A stretch of DNA of 39,073 bases from assembly GCA_023249615.1 (NCBI GenBank), contig JAHFCG010000007.1, forward strand, positions 1 to 39,073, written 5' to 3'. Both the position numbers and the translations under genes were made by a program. The notes under the pieces are model-generated. The model was not told the DNA's origin. It was given only the letters and a program-made list of their open reading frames with translations, and made no database searches. This DNA is from a candidate division FCPU426 bacterium (lineage in GTDB: Bacteria > Oederibacteriota > Muellerivitia > Muellerivitales > Muellerivitaceae). Shown one piece after another: positions 1-7,692 of this stretch (position 1 is its first letter; each line of letters starts with the position of its first letter).

Positions 1-1749
1 AAACCCAAAACCCTGGCGGTTGGGGGTCGCCAATCCATACGGGAGGGTGTTATCAAGCAACCGGTTGTAGTATCCGAAAATGGCGCTGGCCCTGGGAACA
101 GTCGAAAGAACAAACTGGCTGTGGAGGGGCGGGGTAAAGAGGCCGGGTCCCGGAACGTAACCTGGCGTGAAGGAAAGATTGTCCTGACGGGTTTGGGCAA
201 GGGGGGAATAGAAGTTTGGCCCGATGTTGAGGGTTTTGAGGGAAATTTTGGAATCACCCGCCTGAAAGAAGGCTCCGATCATCATGGCGTAGTCGCTTGT
301 CACACTTCGGGTGTTCCATTTGTCATCCTGATAGGCCGAAAAGGAACCTTCATAATTTATACCGGCGTAAACATCCCCCCCAAAGCCAACCTTAAGAGTA
401 GGGGCAATGCTGGTAATGACATATTGGTGCGCCCAGGTGCTGGAATTAAAGGGATCATAGGGCGCCCCGGGTTTAATGGTATCGCCAGGCTCATCCAGCA
501 CGATGCCGTAGGCGTCGGTAATGACCTGAATGGAAGTGTTTCCTGAATACCATTTTTTGGTTTTTAGTTCGGCGCTTCCCGCGAAAATCCAGTCCGTGAA
601 AACCGGAGGATCCCGGAACCAGCCCGAGGGATCGGCAAAACCGTTTTTAATCATGTGCGCAAAAGCGGAAACCTTGAAAAGTTCAACCAAATTGGAATCG
701 GGCCAGCCGATGGCGGTGCCCAGGCGCAAACCCCGGAAGGGCAAGGCGGGTTCCTGGTCGAAAAAGCTCTCGTATTTGCGGATTTGATCGGCGCGCGAAA
801 TCATTTCCGGCTTATAGAACATGTCCAATTCATTACGGTTCCAAAGGGTCAGGGGGGTGTAGGTTTCATAAAAATCACCGAGGGAAGCGGACATGAAATC
901 CGGGTTGAATTCCGCGCCGATCCATCTGGCGGCGAAGGCGTCGGTCCCGGCTATGGGCAGGCCCCCGGTCGTGAAACGAAGGATGGCTTTCCATCGGGCT
1001 TCCTTGGAGATACTGCCGGTCGGTTCCAAATCCAGGTAGCCGGTAAAATTCCGGGAAGCGGGATTTGAAAAAACAAGTCCCGAATAGGTTCCATAATATT
1101 CCTGGGAAATCCCGATCGCCCTTCCCACGCCGTGGAAAGACACGCTGGGGTACTCGACAATTCCCTTGACGCTTTTCCAAAGGTCAAATTGGGTTTCCTC
1201 AGCCTTGGTGATCTGGTCCTGAACATCCCCCTTTTGATCCTTCACCAGGCCCAATTCAAAATCATAGGCTTCTTTCAGGGATTTAAGGTTCTTTTCCGCT
1301 TCGGTTATTTTCTGCGGATCGTTCCAAAGAGAAGAAGCGGCCTTGGCAGCGGGCGCCTCGGTGGTGGCGGAAGTGGAAGAAGATGAGCTTGAGGACGCCC
1401 CTCCGTTGTCATCGGGCGGCGGAGGCGGCAAATCCATGTCGGCCTGGGCCACGATCATTTCCTTGTATTTTTTCTCGGCCGCGACGATTCTCTTGGCCAC
1501 CTCAAAACGGGTCAAAGGCGCGTTGGATTTTCCAGACGGCAACAACCCGGCAAGCTCAAGCTGGTTTAGTTGGGTATAGGCGGCGTCCCCCTCAGGAACG
1601 ATGGTAAATAAATCGGCGCGGGACGAGGCGAAAACGGTGCCCACCGCGAAGCAGGCTAAAATTAAAAACAGCGTGTTTTTCCCCAACCATCCTCCCTTGG
1701 AGGCTCGGCGGCTTGGCGGTAAAAGGTTGGTTTTAGAAAGAAGCTTCAT
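1..1749 (-). CDS. SLH-like outer-membrane beta-barrel protein (partial, C-terminus off window)
   Basis: The frame stays open from the ATG at 1749 to the window edge, giving 583 residues without a stop. It starts with a basic, then hydrophobic signal peptide ending near FASSRA. A degenerate SLH-like segment follows (LNQLELAGLL, then LTRFEVAKRI), then a Pro/Ser-rich linker, a charged coiled-coil stretch and a long beta-strand-rich region. The phrase YTPLTLWN inside the barrel is shared with the next gene upstream, so the two are paralogues. The ATG lies inside the end of that gene (17-base overlap), with GGAG nine bases before it, which implies coupled translation. Such proteins are thought to tie the outer membrane to the wall, and some act as porins; no substrate can be read. 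It is missing from simple ORF lists because its stop is outside the window. Confidence 0.8.
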   Translation of the reverse strand, partial: MKLLSKTNLLPPSRRASKGGWLGKNTLFLILACFAVGTVFASSRADLFTIVPEGDAAYTQLNQLELAGLLPSGKSNAPLTRFEVAKRIVAAEKKYKEMIVAQADMDLPPPPPDDNGGASSSSSSSTSATTEAPAAKAASSLWNDPQKITEAEKNLKSLKEAYDFELGLVKDQKGDVQDQITKAEETQFDLWKSVKGIVEYPSVSFHGVGRAIGISQEYYGTYSGLVFSNPASRNFTGYLDLEPTGSISKEARWKAILRFTTGGLPIAGTDAFAARWIGAEFNPDFMSASLGDFYETYTPLTLWNRNELDMFYKPEMISRADQIRKYESFFDQEPALPFRGLRLGTAIGWPDSNLVELFKVSAFAHMIKNGFADPSGWFRDPPVFTDWIFAGSAELKTKKWYSGNTSIQVITDAYGIVLDEPGDTIKPGAPYDPFNSSTWAHQYVITSIAPTLKVGFGGDVYAGINYEGSFSAYQDDKWNTRSVTSDYAMMIGAFFQAGDSKISLKTLNIGPNFYSPLAQTRQDNLSFTPGYVPGPGLFTPPLHSQFVLSTVPRASAIFGYYNRLLDNTLPYGLATPNRQGFGF

Positions 1750-4015
1750 AAGTAAATCTCCAAATTTGGTCACGGCGTTCGTAGTTCGGCAAATCACTCC
1801 AAAGATACTGGTTGATAAAGTAATCGGCGCGGAAAGCGATCGTCTGGCTTAGGGGGTATTTAAACCCGAAAGCCCAGGAGGTCCTTGTGATATTGAGGGG
1901 GGTATAGACATATTGTCCCAGGGTTGAGCTGTCCAGGTAAAAGGGATAGTTGGCGATGGTTCCCGGATTGCCCACGCCCGTGAGAACATACTCATTGCCA
2001 GCGGCGGTCGCCTGTTCAAAGGCCGCGGAAAGAACCACCGAATCAAACCCGGAAATGGGAACCGTAAAATCAACCGCCCCGATCAGGGTATTCACGGCAA
2101 AGGGGGCCGCTCCCGTTCCAAGGTCCGTGGTTTGGTTTTTGTAATCAAAAGCCACATGATAGGTTTTATTGGCCAGGTCGAAAGCCTTGGCCAGGTCGGC
2201 GCTGACCGCCGCCTCCCATCCGCCGAAGGTTCGGGCGTTTCCCGTGTTGGTGGTGCTGTCCACGTCAACGGCCCCGTCCCCGGGTCCGTTCAAAACATAA
2301 TTCGCCTGAATCTCATGCATTTGAAGCGAGCCCAGGGGCAATACCCAGGAAGCCTGGGGCTTGAGCCAGCCTTTTTTTCCGATATCAACGGAAATACCGC
2401 CGATGACTCCCAGGCGGTTCGGGGTGGCGTCTCCGTAAGGAAGCATGTTCTCCACCATCCGGTCAAAGGGAGCGAAGGAGGGACGGTTGGCGCCCTGAAG
2501 GCCGTAGCGGTTCAGGTAGCCGATGAGGAACTCATCCTCACCCAAATTATTGGTCGTCAAATAACCGTTGGAGCCGTTCCCGGGGGTGAACCGGTTGGTT
2601 TGGGCTCCGGGCGAATAAAAATAGGGACCGTTGTTTAAATATTTTCCTGTCAGGTGAAAACCGGAAATGTTAAGCGAGCCTGTTCCCAATACGGCCCAAT
2701 CCTCGAAAACCCGAAGCGGGTTGTTTAAATCGTCCTCAAAACGGGTGGCCGCGTATTCGGTGGACCCGGTAACATTGACGTCATCGGCGAATGGAACCTT
2801 GACCCGGGCGGAAAGACTGCCGATGTGATATTTCCGGGCGAAGGTGAGGGGGAAATTCGGGTTATAGGGGCCGCTGGCGGTCGCCGTGTCATCCCATATA
2901 TAGAGGCCCGTTCCCATGAATTCCAGGTTGTCGTTTAGGAAACTGGTGGAAACCTGGGAACCCGCGAAATAATCACCGAAACGAAACTGGGTCGCCTGTT
3001 TCAAGGGGCCCACCATGGTGTGAAATTTTAAATAACTAAGAAAGTCGCTTTCGGGCCAGGCGACCTTCGAGGAAATCTGGAAACCCCTTAGGTACCAATC
3101 CGGCCCGCGGTTCATCATGGCCAACTCTTCGACGTCTTTCCGGGTTCTATAATAGGAGGCGGGTTCAATAAAGGTAAAAACCGGAACCTCGGAATTCCAC
3201 AGGGTAAGGGGGGTGTAATGCTTGAAAAAATCCCCGCCTGTCACGGTGGCGATTTCATTAAAACTGGTCAGAGACATCCATCTCAGGTCGATTTTATTGG
3301 TGATGTTATGGGGTTCAGCGTAATAGTAACCAATGGTTCTCCAGAACCGGAAATCCGTTTCAAAAAGGATAAAGGGTACCGGGATACTTTTTAACCGCAT
3401 ATCCATAAAAATCATCGCGTTGTAAACCATGGGTCCGTAGGCCGGGTTCGCGCCAAACCCGCGGAAATCATTGATATAACCCCGGGAATAGCCCGAGCCT
3501 TCCGCGCCAGTTCGTTTTAAATATCGCTTTTGAAGTTCGGCAAGGGATTCGTTCCGGTGTTCCAGGGCGTAAATCCGGTCCTCCAATTTCGCCACATCGG
3601 TTCCCATTCCGGAAAGTTCCTCACGGAATTCCTGGATCAACTGGCTCATATTGCCCGTGGCCGCCGGGGTCAAACCCGGAAGGGTGGAATTGGCGCTAGG
3701 CAGTCCCGGGGAGGGAAGAGAAGGCTCCGGCAACGGCATATCAAGCGTGGGGGGCAGGGTCAAATCCGCCTGGGCCATCAGAACTTCCCCGGCCTTGGAA
3801 GTAAGCTGGGCAACCTCCAAATTGGTTAAATCCTTCACGGGCTTTGAGGGCGCCTCCAAAACTCCTTCGGTTACCAGCTGGTTGACACTCAGGTTTATCC
3901 AACCGTCCCGTTCAATGGACGAAAGGGTTCCATGACCCGCGAAAAGCGGAGTCGTTGTCGCGATGCAAGCCGTCAGGATTAGGATTTGGGATAACAACTT
4001 TTTCAATTCTTTCAT
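1733..4015 (-). CDS. SLH-like outer-membrane beta-barrel protein
   Basis: A 760-residue protein. A signal peptide (about residues 1-27) precedes an SLH-like segment (VNQLVTEGVLEA, then LTNLEVAQLTSKA at about 40-75). A Pro/Leu-rich linker (about 85-120) and a short coiled coil (about 125-165) follow. The rest is a long barrel-like region rich in alternating aromatic residues that ends in EASF, the terminal phenylalanine expected for BAM-inserted proteins. It shares YTPLTLWN with the downstream paralogue and overlaps it by 17 bases; the gap to the paralogue upstream is 43 bases. The three genes look like one operon produced by duplication. I infer an outer-membrane porin or anchor; the ligand is unknown. 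The start is an ATG with AAAGGA directly in front, which is closer than ideal. Confidence 0.8.
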   Translation of the reverse strand: MKELKKLLSQILILTACIATTTPLFAGHGTLSSIERDGWINLSVNQLVTEGVLEAPSKPVKDLTNLEVAQLTSKAGEVLMAQADLTLPPTLDMPLPEPSLPSPGLPSANSTLPGLTPAATGNMSQLIQEFREELSGMGTDVAKLEDRIYALEHRNESLAELQKRYLKRTGAEGSGYSRGYINDFRGFGANPAYGPMVYNAMIFMDMRLKSIPVPFILFETDFRFWRTIGYYYAEPHNITNKIDLRWMSLTSFNEIATVTGGDFFKHYTPLTLWNSEVPVFTFIEPASYYRTRKDVEELAMMNRGPDWYLRGFQISSKVAWPESDFLSYLKFHTMVGPLKQATQFRFGDYFAGSQVSTSFLNDNLEFMGTGLYIWDDTATASGPYNPNFPLTFARKYHIGSLSARVKVPFADDVNVTGSTEYAATRFEDDLNNPLRVFEDWAVLGTGSLNISGFHLTGKYLNNGPYFYSPGAQTNRFTPGNGSNGYLTTNNLGEDEFLIGYLNRYGLQGANRPSFAPFDRMVENMLPYGDATPNRLGVIGGISVDIGKKGWLKPQASWVLPLGSLQMHEIQANYVLNGPGDGAVDVDSTTNTGNARTFGGWEAAVSADLAKAFDLANKTYHVAFDYKNQTTDLGTGAAPFAVNTLIGAVDFTVPISGFDSVVLSAAFEQATAAGNEYVLTGVGNPGTIANYPFYLDSSTLGQYVYTPLNITRTSWAFGFKYPLSQTIAFRADYFINQYLWSDLPNYERRDQIWRFTYEASF

Positions 4016-4058
4016 TCCTTTAAACTTCTAAACTTCAGGGGCCACGAAACCACAAGGC

Positions 4059-6617
4059 TTAAAACAGAAAAAACAGCTCCGAAATAAATTGATCCGTTTG
4101 GTAATTATTCGCGGGAACGTATTGGTCGTTAAAGGTGACATGTTTATAGCGGATCTCAAATTTGGAACCGCCCCAGGGAATGTCGTAGGCCAGGCCGGCG
4201 CCGATGGCGTCGGTGCGGTAGTTGATCAGCGGCCAGGTGTAATTGGATTTCCAGACTTCCCACCCGTAATCGGCCATCAGGTTGACGTTTCGAAAAACCT
4301 GAAGAAAACCTGAAACGTCATAAACCGATTGGTCGAATAGGTTGGGAATATTGGCCGGAACCCCGGGCGGGGTGGGATCGGAAGCCTGTCCCGAAACGGA
4401 ATTATCCGTAAAGAAAAAGGAGGCGTAAAAGGGGCTTGATAACCCCAGGGTTTGGCTGATCTTCCATTTGGTGGTCAGCGTAATGTAATTGTAGGTTTTT
4501 AGATGGGAAAGCTTGAGATAGGTATTTTGGCCGGCCACCACCCCGGGGGCGGGGGCGTTGGTCACCGGATTTCCGTTCACGTCCAACACCGGCATGATCA
4601 GGGGAATTCTTTCGGAAGTTAAAATAAACTGGTAGCGGGTCGTGTCGCCCGTTCCGTTCCCATCATTTCGGAGGGCCTGAATGTTGGAGGTATAGGCCTG
4701 CCTGGCCGGAAGCCAGGGCGCCGCCGCGTATCCGCCCCAAAGATCCAAGCCCCAGATACCCTCATCATCCGGGTAATAGGGGCCGATGATGTTAAAAGCC
4801 TCGATAACGTTATAGCCGCCTTGAACCGGATTGTTGGGCCAAAAAAAGGCGGTGACAGGGTTATCCATGCCTGAGGAGAAGGTGGTGGTGGCGGCACGGT
4901 ATTCTTTTTTTGAGCTGACGTCAAAATTGACAATAAAATCATCCAGAATTCCCGGCCAGTTTTTCATGAAATCCTGTTTACGGCCTTCCCATCCCAGGTT
5001 CACCCGCCATCCGTAACGGTTGCTGACGAGATTATCCACTTCCCCCACCAGACCGTAGGCGTCCACAAAATCACTGGCGTTTTGTTTGGAGGCTGGATAA
5101 ACACCGTACTGGCTGAAATTGACGCCTGACATGGCCACCTTGCTTGAAAAATTCGCGAAACTATCGCTGATGGCCGTGTAATAGGCCGTGAGGGGATAAA
5201 AGGCGATGGAGGCCTGGCCCGCCCCGCCCTCGAGGGCCGTGTTGGTGGGGGCACCGAAATTGGTGCCGGAATAAAGGGAGGATAAACCGACCTCCAGACC
5301 GATGACCACGGGCTTGAGGTTCAGGGCGAAGTTGCCTTCGTAACTTTTCAGATCTAATTGAGTAGCTTGGTTGACCCCGAAATTGTCATTGACCCATTCG
5401 GTTGAAAACTCGGCTTGAACGGGCCCCAAGGGTTTACTGATTTTGAGGGCTTCCTCCCAGCGTTGGGGGGTATCCCCGCCATAACGGCCCGCCATGAGGA
5501 TGACGCGGGCGTCTTCCCCTAATAAAGGAAGATTAGTCCCGATTCCCATGATGCCGTCAAACACCCGGTCAAAGCCGGAAACAATGGCGCCGCCCGCGGT
5601 GGTGGGGGGAACCAGGCTGATGTTGCTGATGTAATCATCCCAGGTCTTGATGTCCTTATCGTCGGAAAAGTGTTTGATGTCGACGGGATTGACAAACCGC
5701 TTGAGGGATGAGGGGGCGACTCCCCGGGTAAAATCACCCAGGGTTCCGGCGCCGGGATAAGCTTCCACCATGAAATGCGTGTCCCAATGGCCGGCGGGGC
5801 CGTCCAGGGCGAAAGTAACATCAGGGTTGTAAATTCCTAGCGAGGTCGGCCCCGAGTTGGCGTTGGAATCGGAAAGCCCGCCGGTCAAGCCGAGGGAAAT
5901 CGCTCCCTTCCCGCCCAGGTCGCTCCACATTCCGACATCCATCGTGTTGGCGGAGCGGGTGGCGCTAAGAACGGTGACACCGGACATATGCATGTTTTCA
6001 AAACGGAATCTCGCCTTGGAACTGAAATTGGGTGACCCGGAGCTTTTATTCGCTTTTTTCCAAACAGCATTAACCTCATCCTGGGCCGACTGGAGCGCCT
6101 CCAGTTCCTTTTCCTGTTCCTTGATTCTCTGGTCATTGAGGTTCAAACGGGTTTTGAGAAGGGCGGACTCCTGTTTTAGTTCTTTCAAAAGTTCATCTAT
6201 TTCATTCCGGACACCGGCGGACACCGGCGGGAGTGCCGGGGCCGGAACAGTTGTCGGCGTCGCGGCCAGGGAGGGTGGAAGGGTCATTAAATCCGGCATC
6301 AAAACGGGCGGGGGGGTCGCGGTGGGCTGGGCCGGAGCGGCCTGCGGCAGGGGCAAGGAAGGAGCCGAGATACGGGCCTTGGCCTTTTCGGTGTAAAAAG
6401 CAAGTTCCAAACGGGTGACAACTTTTCCCTGGTCCAAAACGGCCTTGTCCCGGGGGTCCAGGAGCCCGTAGTCCCCCAATTTTTTAACCCGTTGGTAAAG
6501 GGTTTGGTCGGGGGTAAGTTCCTCGTAGGGGTGCGCGGAAAGAAGGGGTCCGGTGATGGACGCGATCAGGGCAAAAAGGGAAAGTCCGGCGATAAAGGTT
6601 TTAAACCGAAAGCTCAA
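4059..6617 (-). CDS. SLH-like outer-membrane beta-barrel protein
   Basis: An 852-residue protein and the first gene of the three-barrel run. The start appears to be TTG, with GAGG seven bases upstream; no ATG precedes the signal peptide (residues 1-28, ending LLSA). An SLH-like segment (YQRVKKLGDYGLL, then VVTRLELAFYTEKA) covers about 40-82, a Pro/Ala-rich linker about 85-135, and a clear coiled coil (ELLKELKQESALL to ALQSAQDEV) about 140-185. The remaining 650 residues are beta-rich and end ISELFFLF, an aromatic C-terminus typical of outer-membrane barrels. It probably works with its two downstream relatives as a cell-envelope porin or anchor set. The specific function cannot be read from sequence. 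Confidence 0.8.
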   Translation of the reverse strand: MSFRFKTFIAGLSLFALIASITGPLLSAHPYEELTPDQTLYQRVKKLGDYGLLDPRDKAVLDQGKVVTRLELAFYTEKAKARISAPSLPLPQAAPAQPTATPPPVLMPDLMTLPPSLAATPTTVPAPALPPVSAGVRNEIDELLKELKQESALLKTRLNLNDQRIKEQEKELEALQSAQDEVNAVWKKANKSSGSPNFSSKARFRFENMHMSGVTVLSATRSANTMDVGMWSDLGGKGAISLGLTGGLSDSNANSGPTSLGIYNPDVTFALDGPAGHWDTHFMVEAYPGAGTLGDFTRGVAPSSLKRFVNPVDIKHFSDDKDIKTWDDYISNISLVPPTTAGGAIVSGFDRVFDGIMGIGTNLPLLGEDARVILMAGRYGGDTPQRWEEALKISKPLGPVQAEFSTEWVNDNFGVNQATQLDLKSYEGNFALNLKPVVIGLEVGLSSLYSGTNFGAPTNTALEGGAGQASIAFYPLTAYYTAISDSFANFSSKVAMSGVNFSQYGVYPASKQNASDFVDAYGLVGEVDNLVSNRYGWRVNLGWEGRKQDFMKNWPGILDDFIVNFDVSSKKEYRAATTTFSSGMDNPVTAFFWPNNPVQGGYNVIEAFNIIGPYYPDDEGIWGLDLWGGYAAAPWLPARQAYTSNIQALRNDGNGTGDTTRYQFILTSERIPLIMPVLDVNGNPVTNAPAPGVVAGQNTYLKLSHLKTYNYITLTTKWKISQTLGLSSPFYASFFFTDNSVSGQASDPTPPGVPANIPNLFDQSVYDVSGFLQVFRNVNLMADYGWEVWKSNYTWPLINYRTDAIGAGLAYDIPWGGSKFEIRYKHVTFNDQYVPANNYQTDQFISELFFLF

Positions 6618-6640
6618 AAGAAACCTCGAGACGAAATGGA

Positions 6641-6671
6641 TTGAACCACCAGGGACACCAAGGGCACCAAG
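6641..6671. repeat. Dispersed short repeat (ACCAAGGGCACCAAG type)
   Basis: This intergenic stretch begins TTGAACCAC and carries two copies of ACCAAG spaced by GGC. The same unit appears in inverted orientation at 23590-23611. It lies between the lipoprotein gene and the first barrel gene and has no coding role. I regard it as one of several short repeat families scattered through the gaps of this window. Confidence 0.5.
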
Positions 6672-6725
6672 TTAAAACCCGACCTTAAAATTCAAACATT
6701 TTTCGGCTGAAAACCAAAACCCGGC

Positions 6726-7496
6726 TTAGAAAAACTCCACTTCATCAAGCCAGAAATCAATATTGTAGGAACCGGCGGCGTTGTTCGCGGAATGCGCCCA
6801 CTCGAAATCAATGAATTCCTTCAGGTGGTCGACCAAATCCGGGGGGGTGACCGGATCGCCCCAACCGGATTCGCGCTTCAAATCGGCGAAGGCGTAGCTT
6901 TTGAGGGCCCATTCGGGGGTCACGGAGAGATCCGCGCCAAAATTGTTGTAGCAGGCGCCGTTACAAATTCCGCCCTGGGCCGCGGGCAGGGTGGGGGCGG
7001 TGCCGATGGCGAACCGGCGTTTCATGGCCGCGTCGGTGGAAGGGCACTTGTAGTAAAACCTGATTCCCGTGAAGGAGCTGGCATCGAAAAGACCGCTGTC
7101 CCTTAATTTTCCCTGGAGTTGGAAAGCCGGATAAACCTTGTCACCCTTGTCGATAAGGGTCCCAAAAATATGGGCCGCCTTGGGAGAACCGCTCGCCCCC
7201 CCCGCCGCGCCGAAATCCGAACTAATGGTGTTTCCGCCGAAGGTGATGGCCAGCCATTGGCCCCCGGAACCCCCCGCCAGTTTGGAATTCATGGTTTTGG
7301 ATCCGTCATCAAAGTTTCCTAAAAGACGGGCTTCCTTGGGAACGCTGACTTTTTTCGGCTGGTTCGCGTTGGGATTCGCCAAACCCTCGGCCAGGGAGGC
7401 GTTTTTGGACCCCTCATTCACGAACACCGCGCCGCAACCTGTCAAAAATGAAATTCCCAGAACGGTTAACCATAAAAAAGTTCTCGCGGAGGTCAT
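6726..7496 (-). CDS. Lipoprotein with galactose-binding-like (CBM/CIA30-type) domain
   Basis: A 256-residue protein from the ATG at 7496, which has AAGGGG five bases upstream; the GTG two codons earlier would overlap that site. The leader FLWLTVLGISFLTGC carries a lipobox with the acylated Cys near residue 20. After a short Asn/Pro-rich linker, the mature part starts LLGNFDDGSKTM and includes FTGIRFYYKC, FADL and a final IDFWLDEVEFF. This pattern is typical of jelly-roll carbohydrate-binding modules of the CBM/CIA30 type. Four Cys around residues 150-185 could form disulfides in the periplasm or on the surface. It lies downstream of the RlmD-glycosidase fusion, separated by a possible terminator. 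I infer surface carbohydrate binding; the ligand is unknown. Confidence 0.7.
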   Translation of the reverse strand: MTSARTFLWLTVLGISFLTGCGAVFVNEGSKNASLAEGLANPNANQPKKVSVPKEARLLGNFDDGSKTMNSKLAGGSGGQWLAITFGGNTISSDFGAAGGASGSPKAAHIFGTLIDKGDKVYPAFQLQGKLRDSGLFDASSFTGIRFYYKCPSTDAAMKRRFAIGTAPTLPAAQGGICNGACYNNFGADLSVTPEWALKSYAFADLKRESGWGDPVTPPDLVDHLKEFIDFEWAHSANNAAGSYNIDFWLDEVEFF

Positions 7497-7601
7497 ACCC
7501 ACCCCTTTAGTAAGGAAGACTGGTGCCAGAAAGCCTCGGTATTTTACTAGAAAGGTTCAAAAAAGCGGGAATGTTTTTTTGGCCGGGTGAAACCTGAAAC
7601 C

Positions 7602-7626
7602 AATAAAAAGGAAGGGCTTTTCCCTT
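7602..7626 (-). terminator. Possible rho-independent terminator
   Basis: Read on the minus strand, an AAGGG/CCCTT stem with a short loop is followed by CCTTTTTATT. It lies about 70 bases downstream of the stop of the 1407-residue fusion gene and ahead of the lipoprotein gene. The stem is short, so the call is tentative. Confidence 0.45.
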
Positions 7627-7671
7627 TAGAAAACCGTTTTTGCAAATTTTCAAGGTAAACCAAAGGGAAGG

Positions 7672-7683
7672 GTAACCGGTTAC
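7672..7683. promoter_or_regulatory. Candidate operator palindrome GTAACCGGTTAC
   Basis: A perfect 12-base palindrome with a central CG, lying just past the stop of the fusion gene and about 175 bases before the lipoprotein start. Even palindromes with a central CpG are typical of LacI-family operators, and a LacI-family regulator is encoded at 14912-15946. There is no direct evidence for binding. Confidence 0.3.
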
Positions 7684-7692
7684 AGGGTCCCC

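Noticed and set aside
121-1068. Plus-strand frames of 85-141 codons near the left edge
   Set aside because: They lie opposite the partial barrel gene on the minus strand, have no ribosome sites and show Gly/Arg-rich shadow composition.
2132-2638. 168-codon plus-strand frame
   Set aside because: It is a shadow of the 760-residue barrel gene, whose codons, signal peptide and paralogy are convincing.
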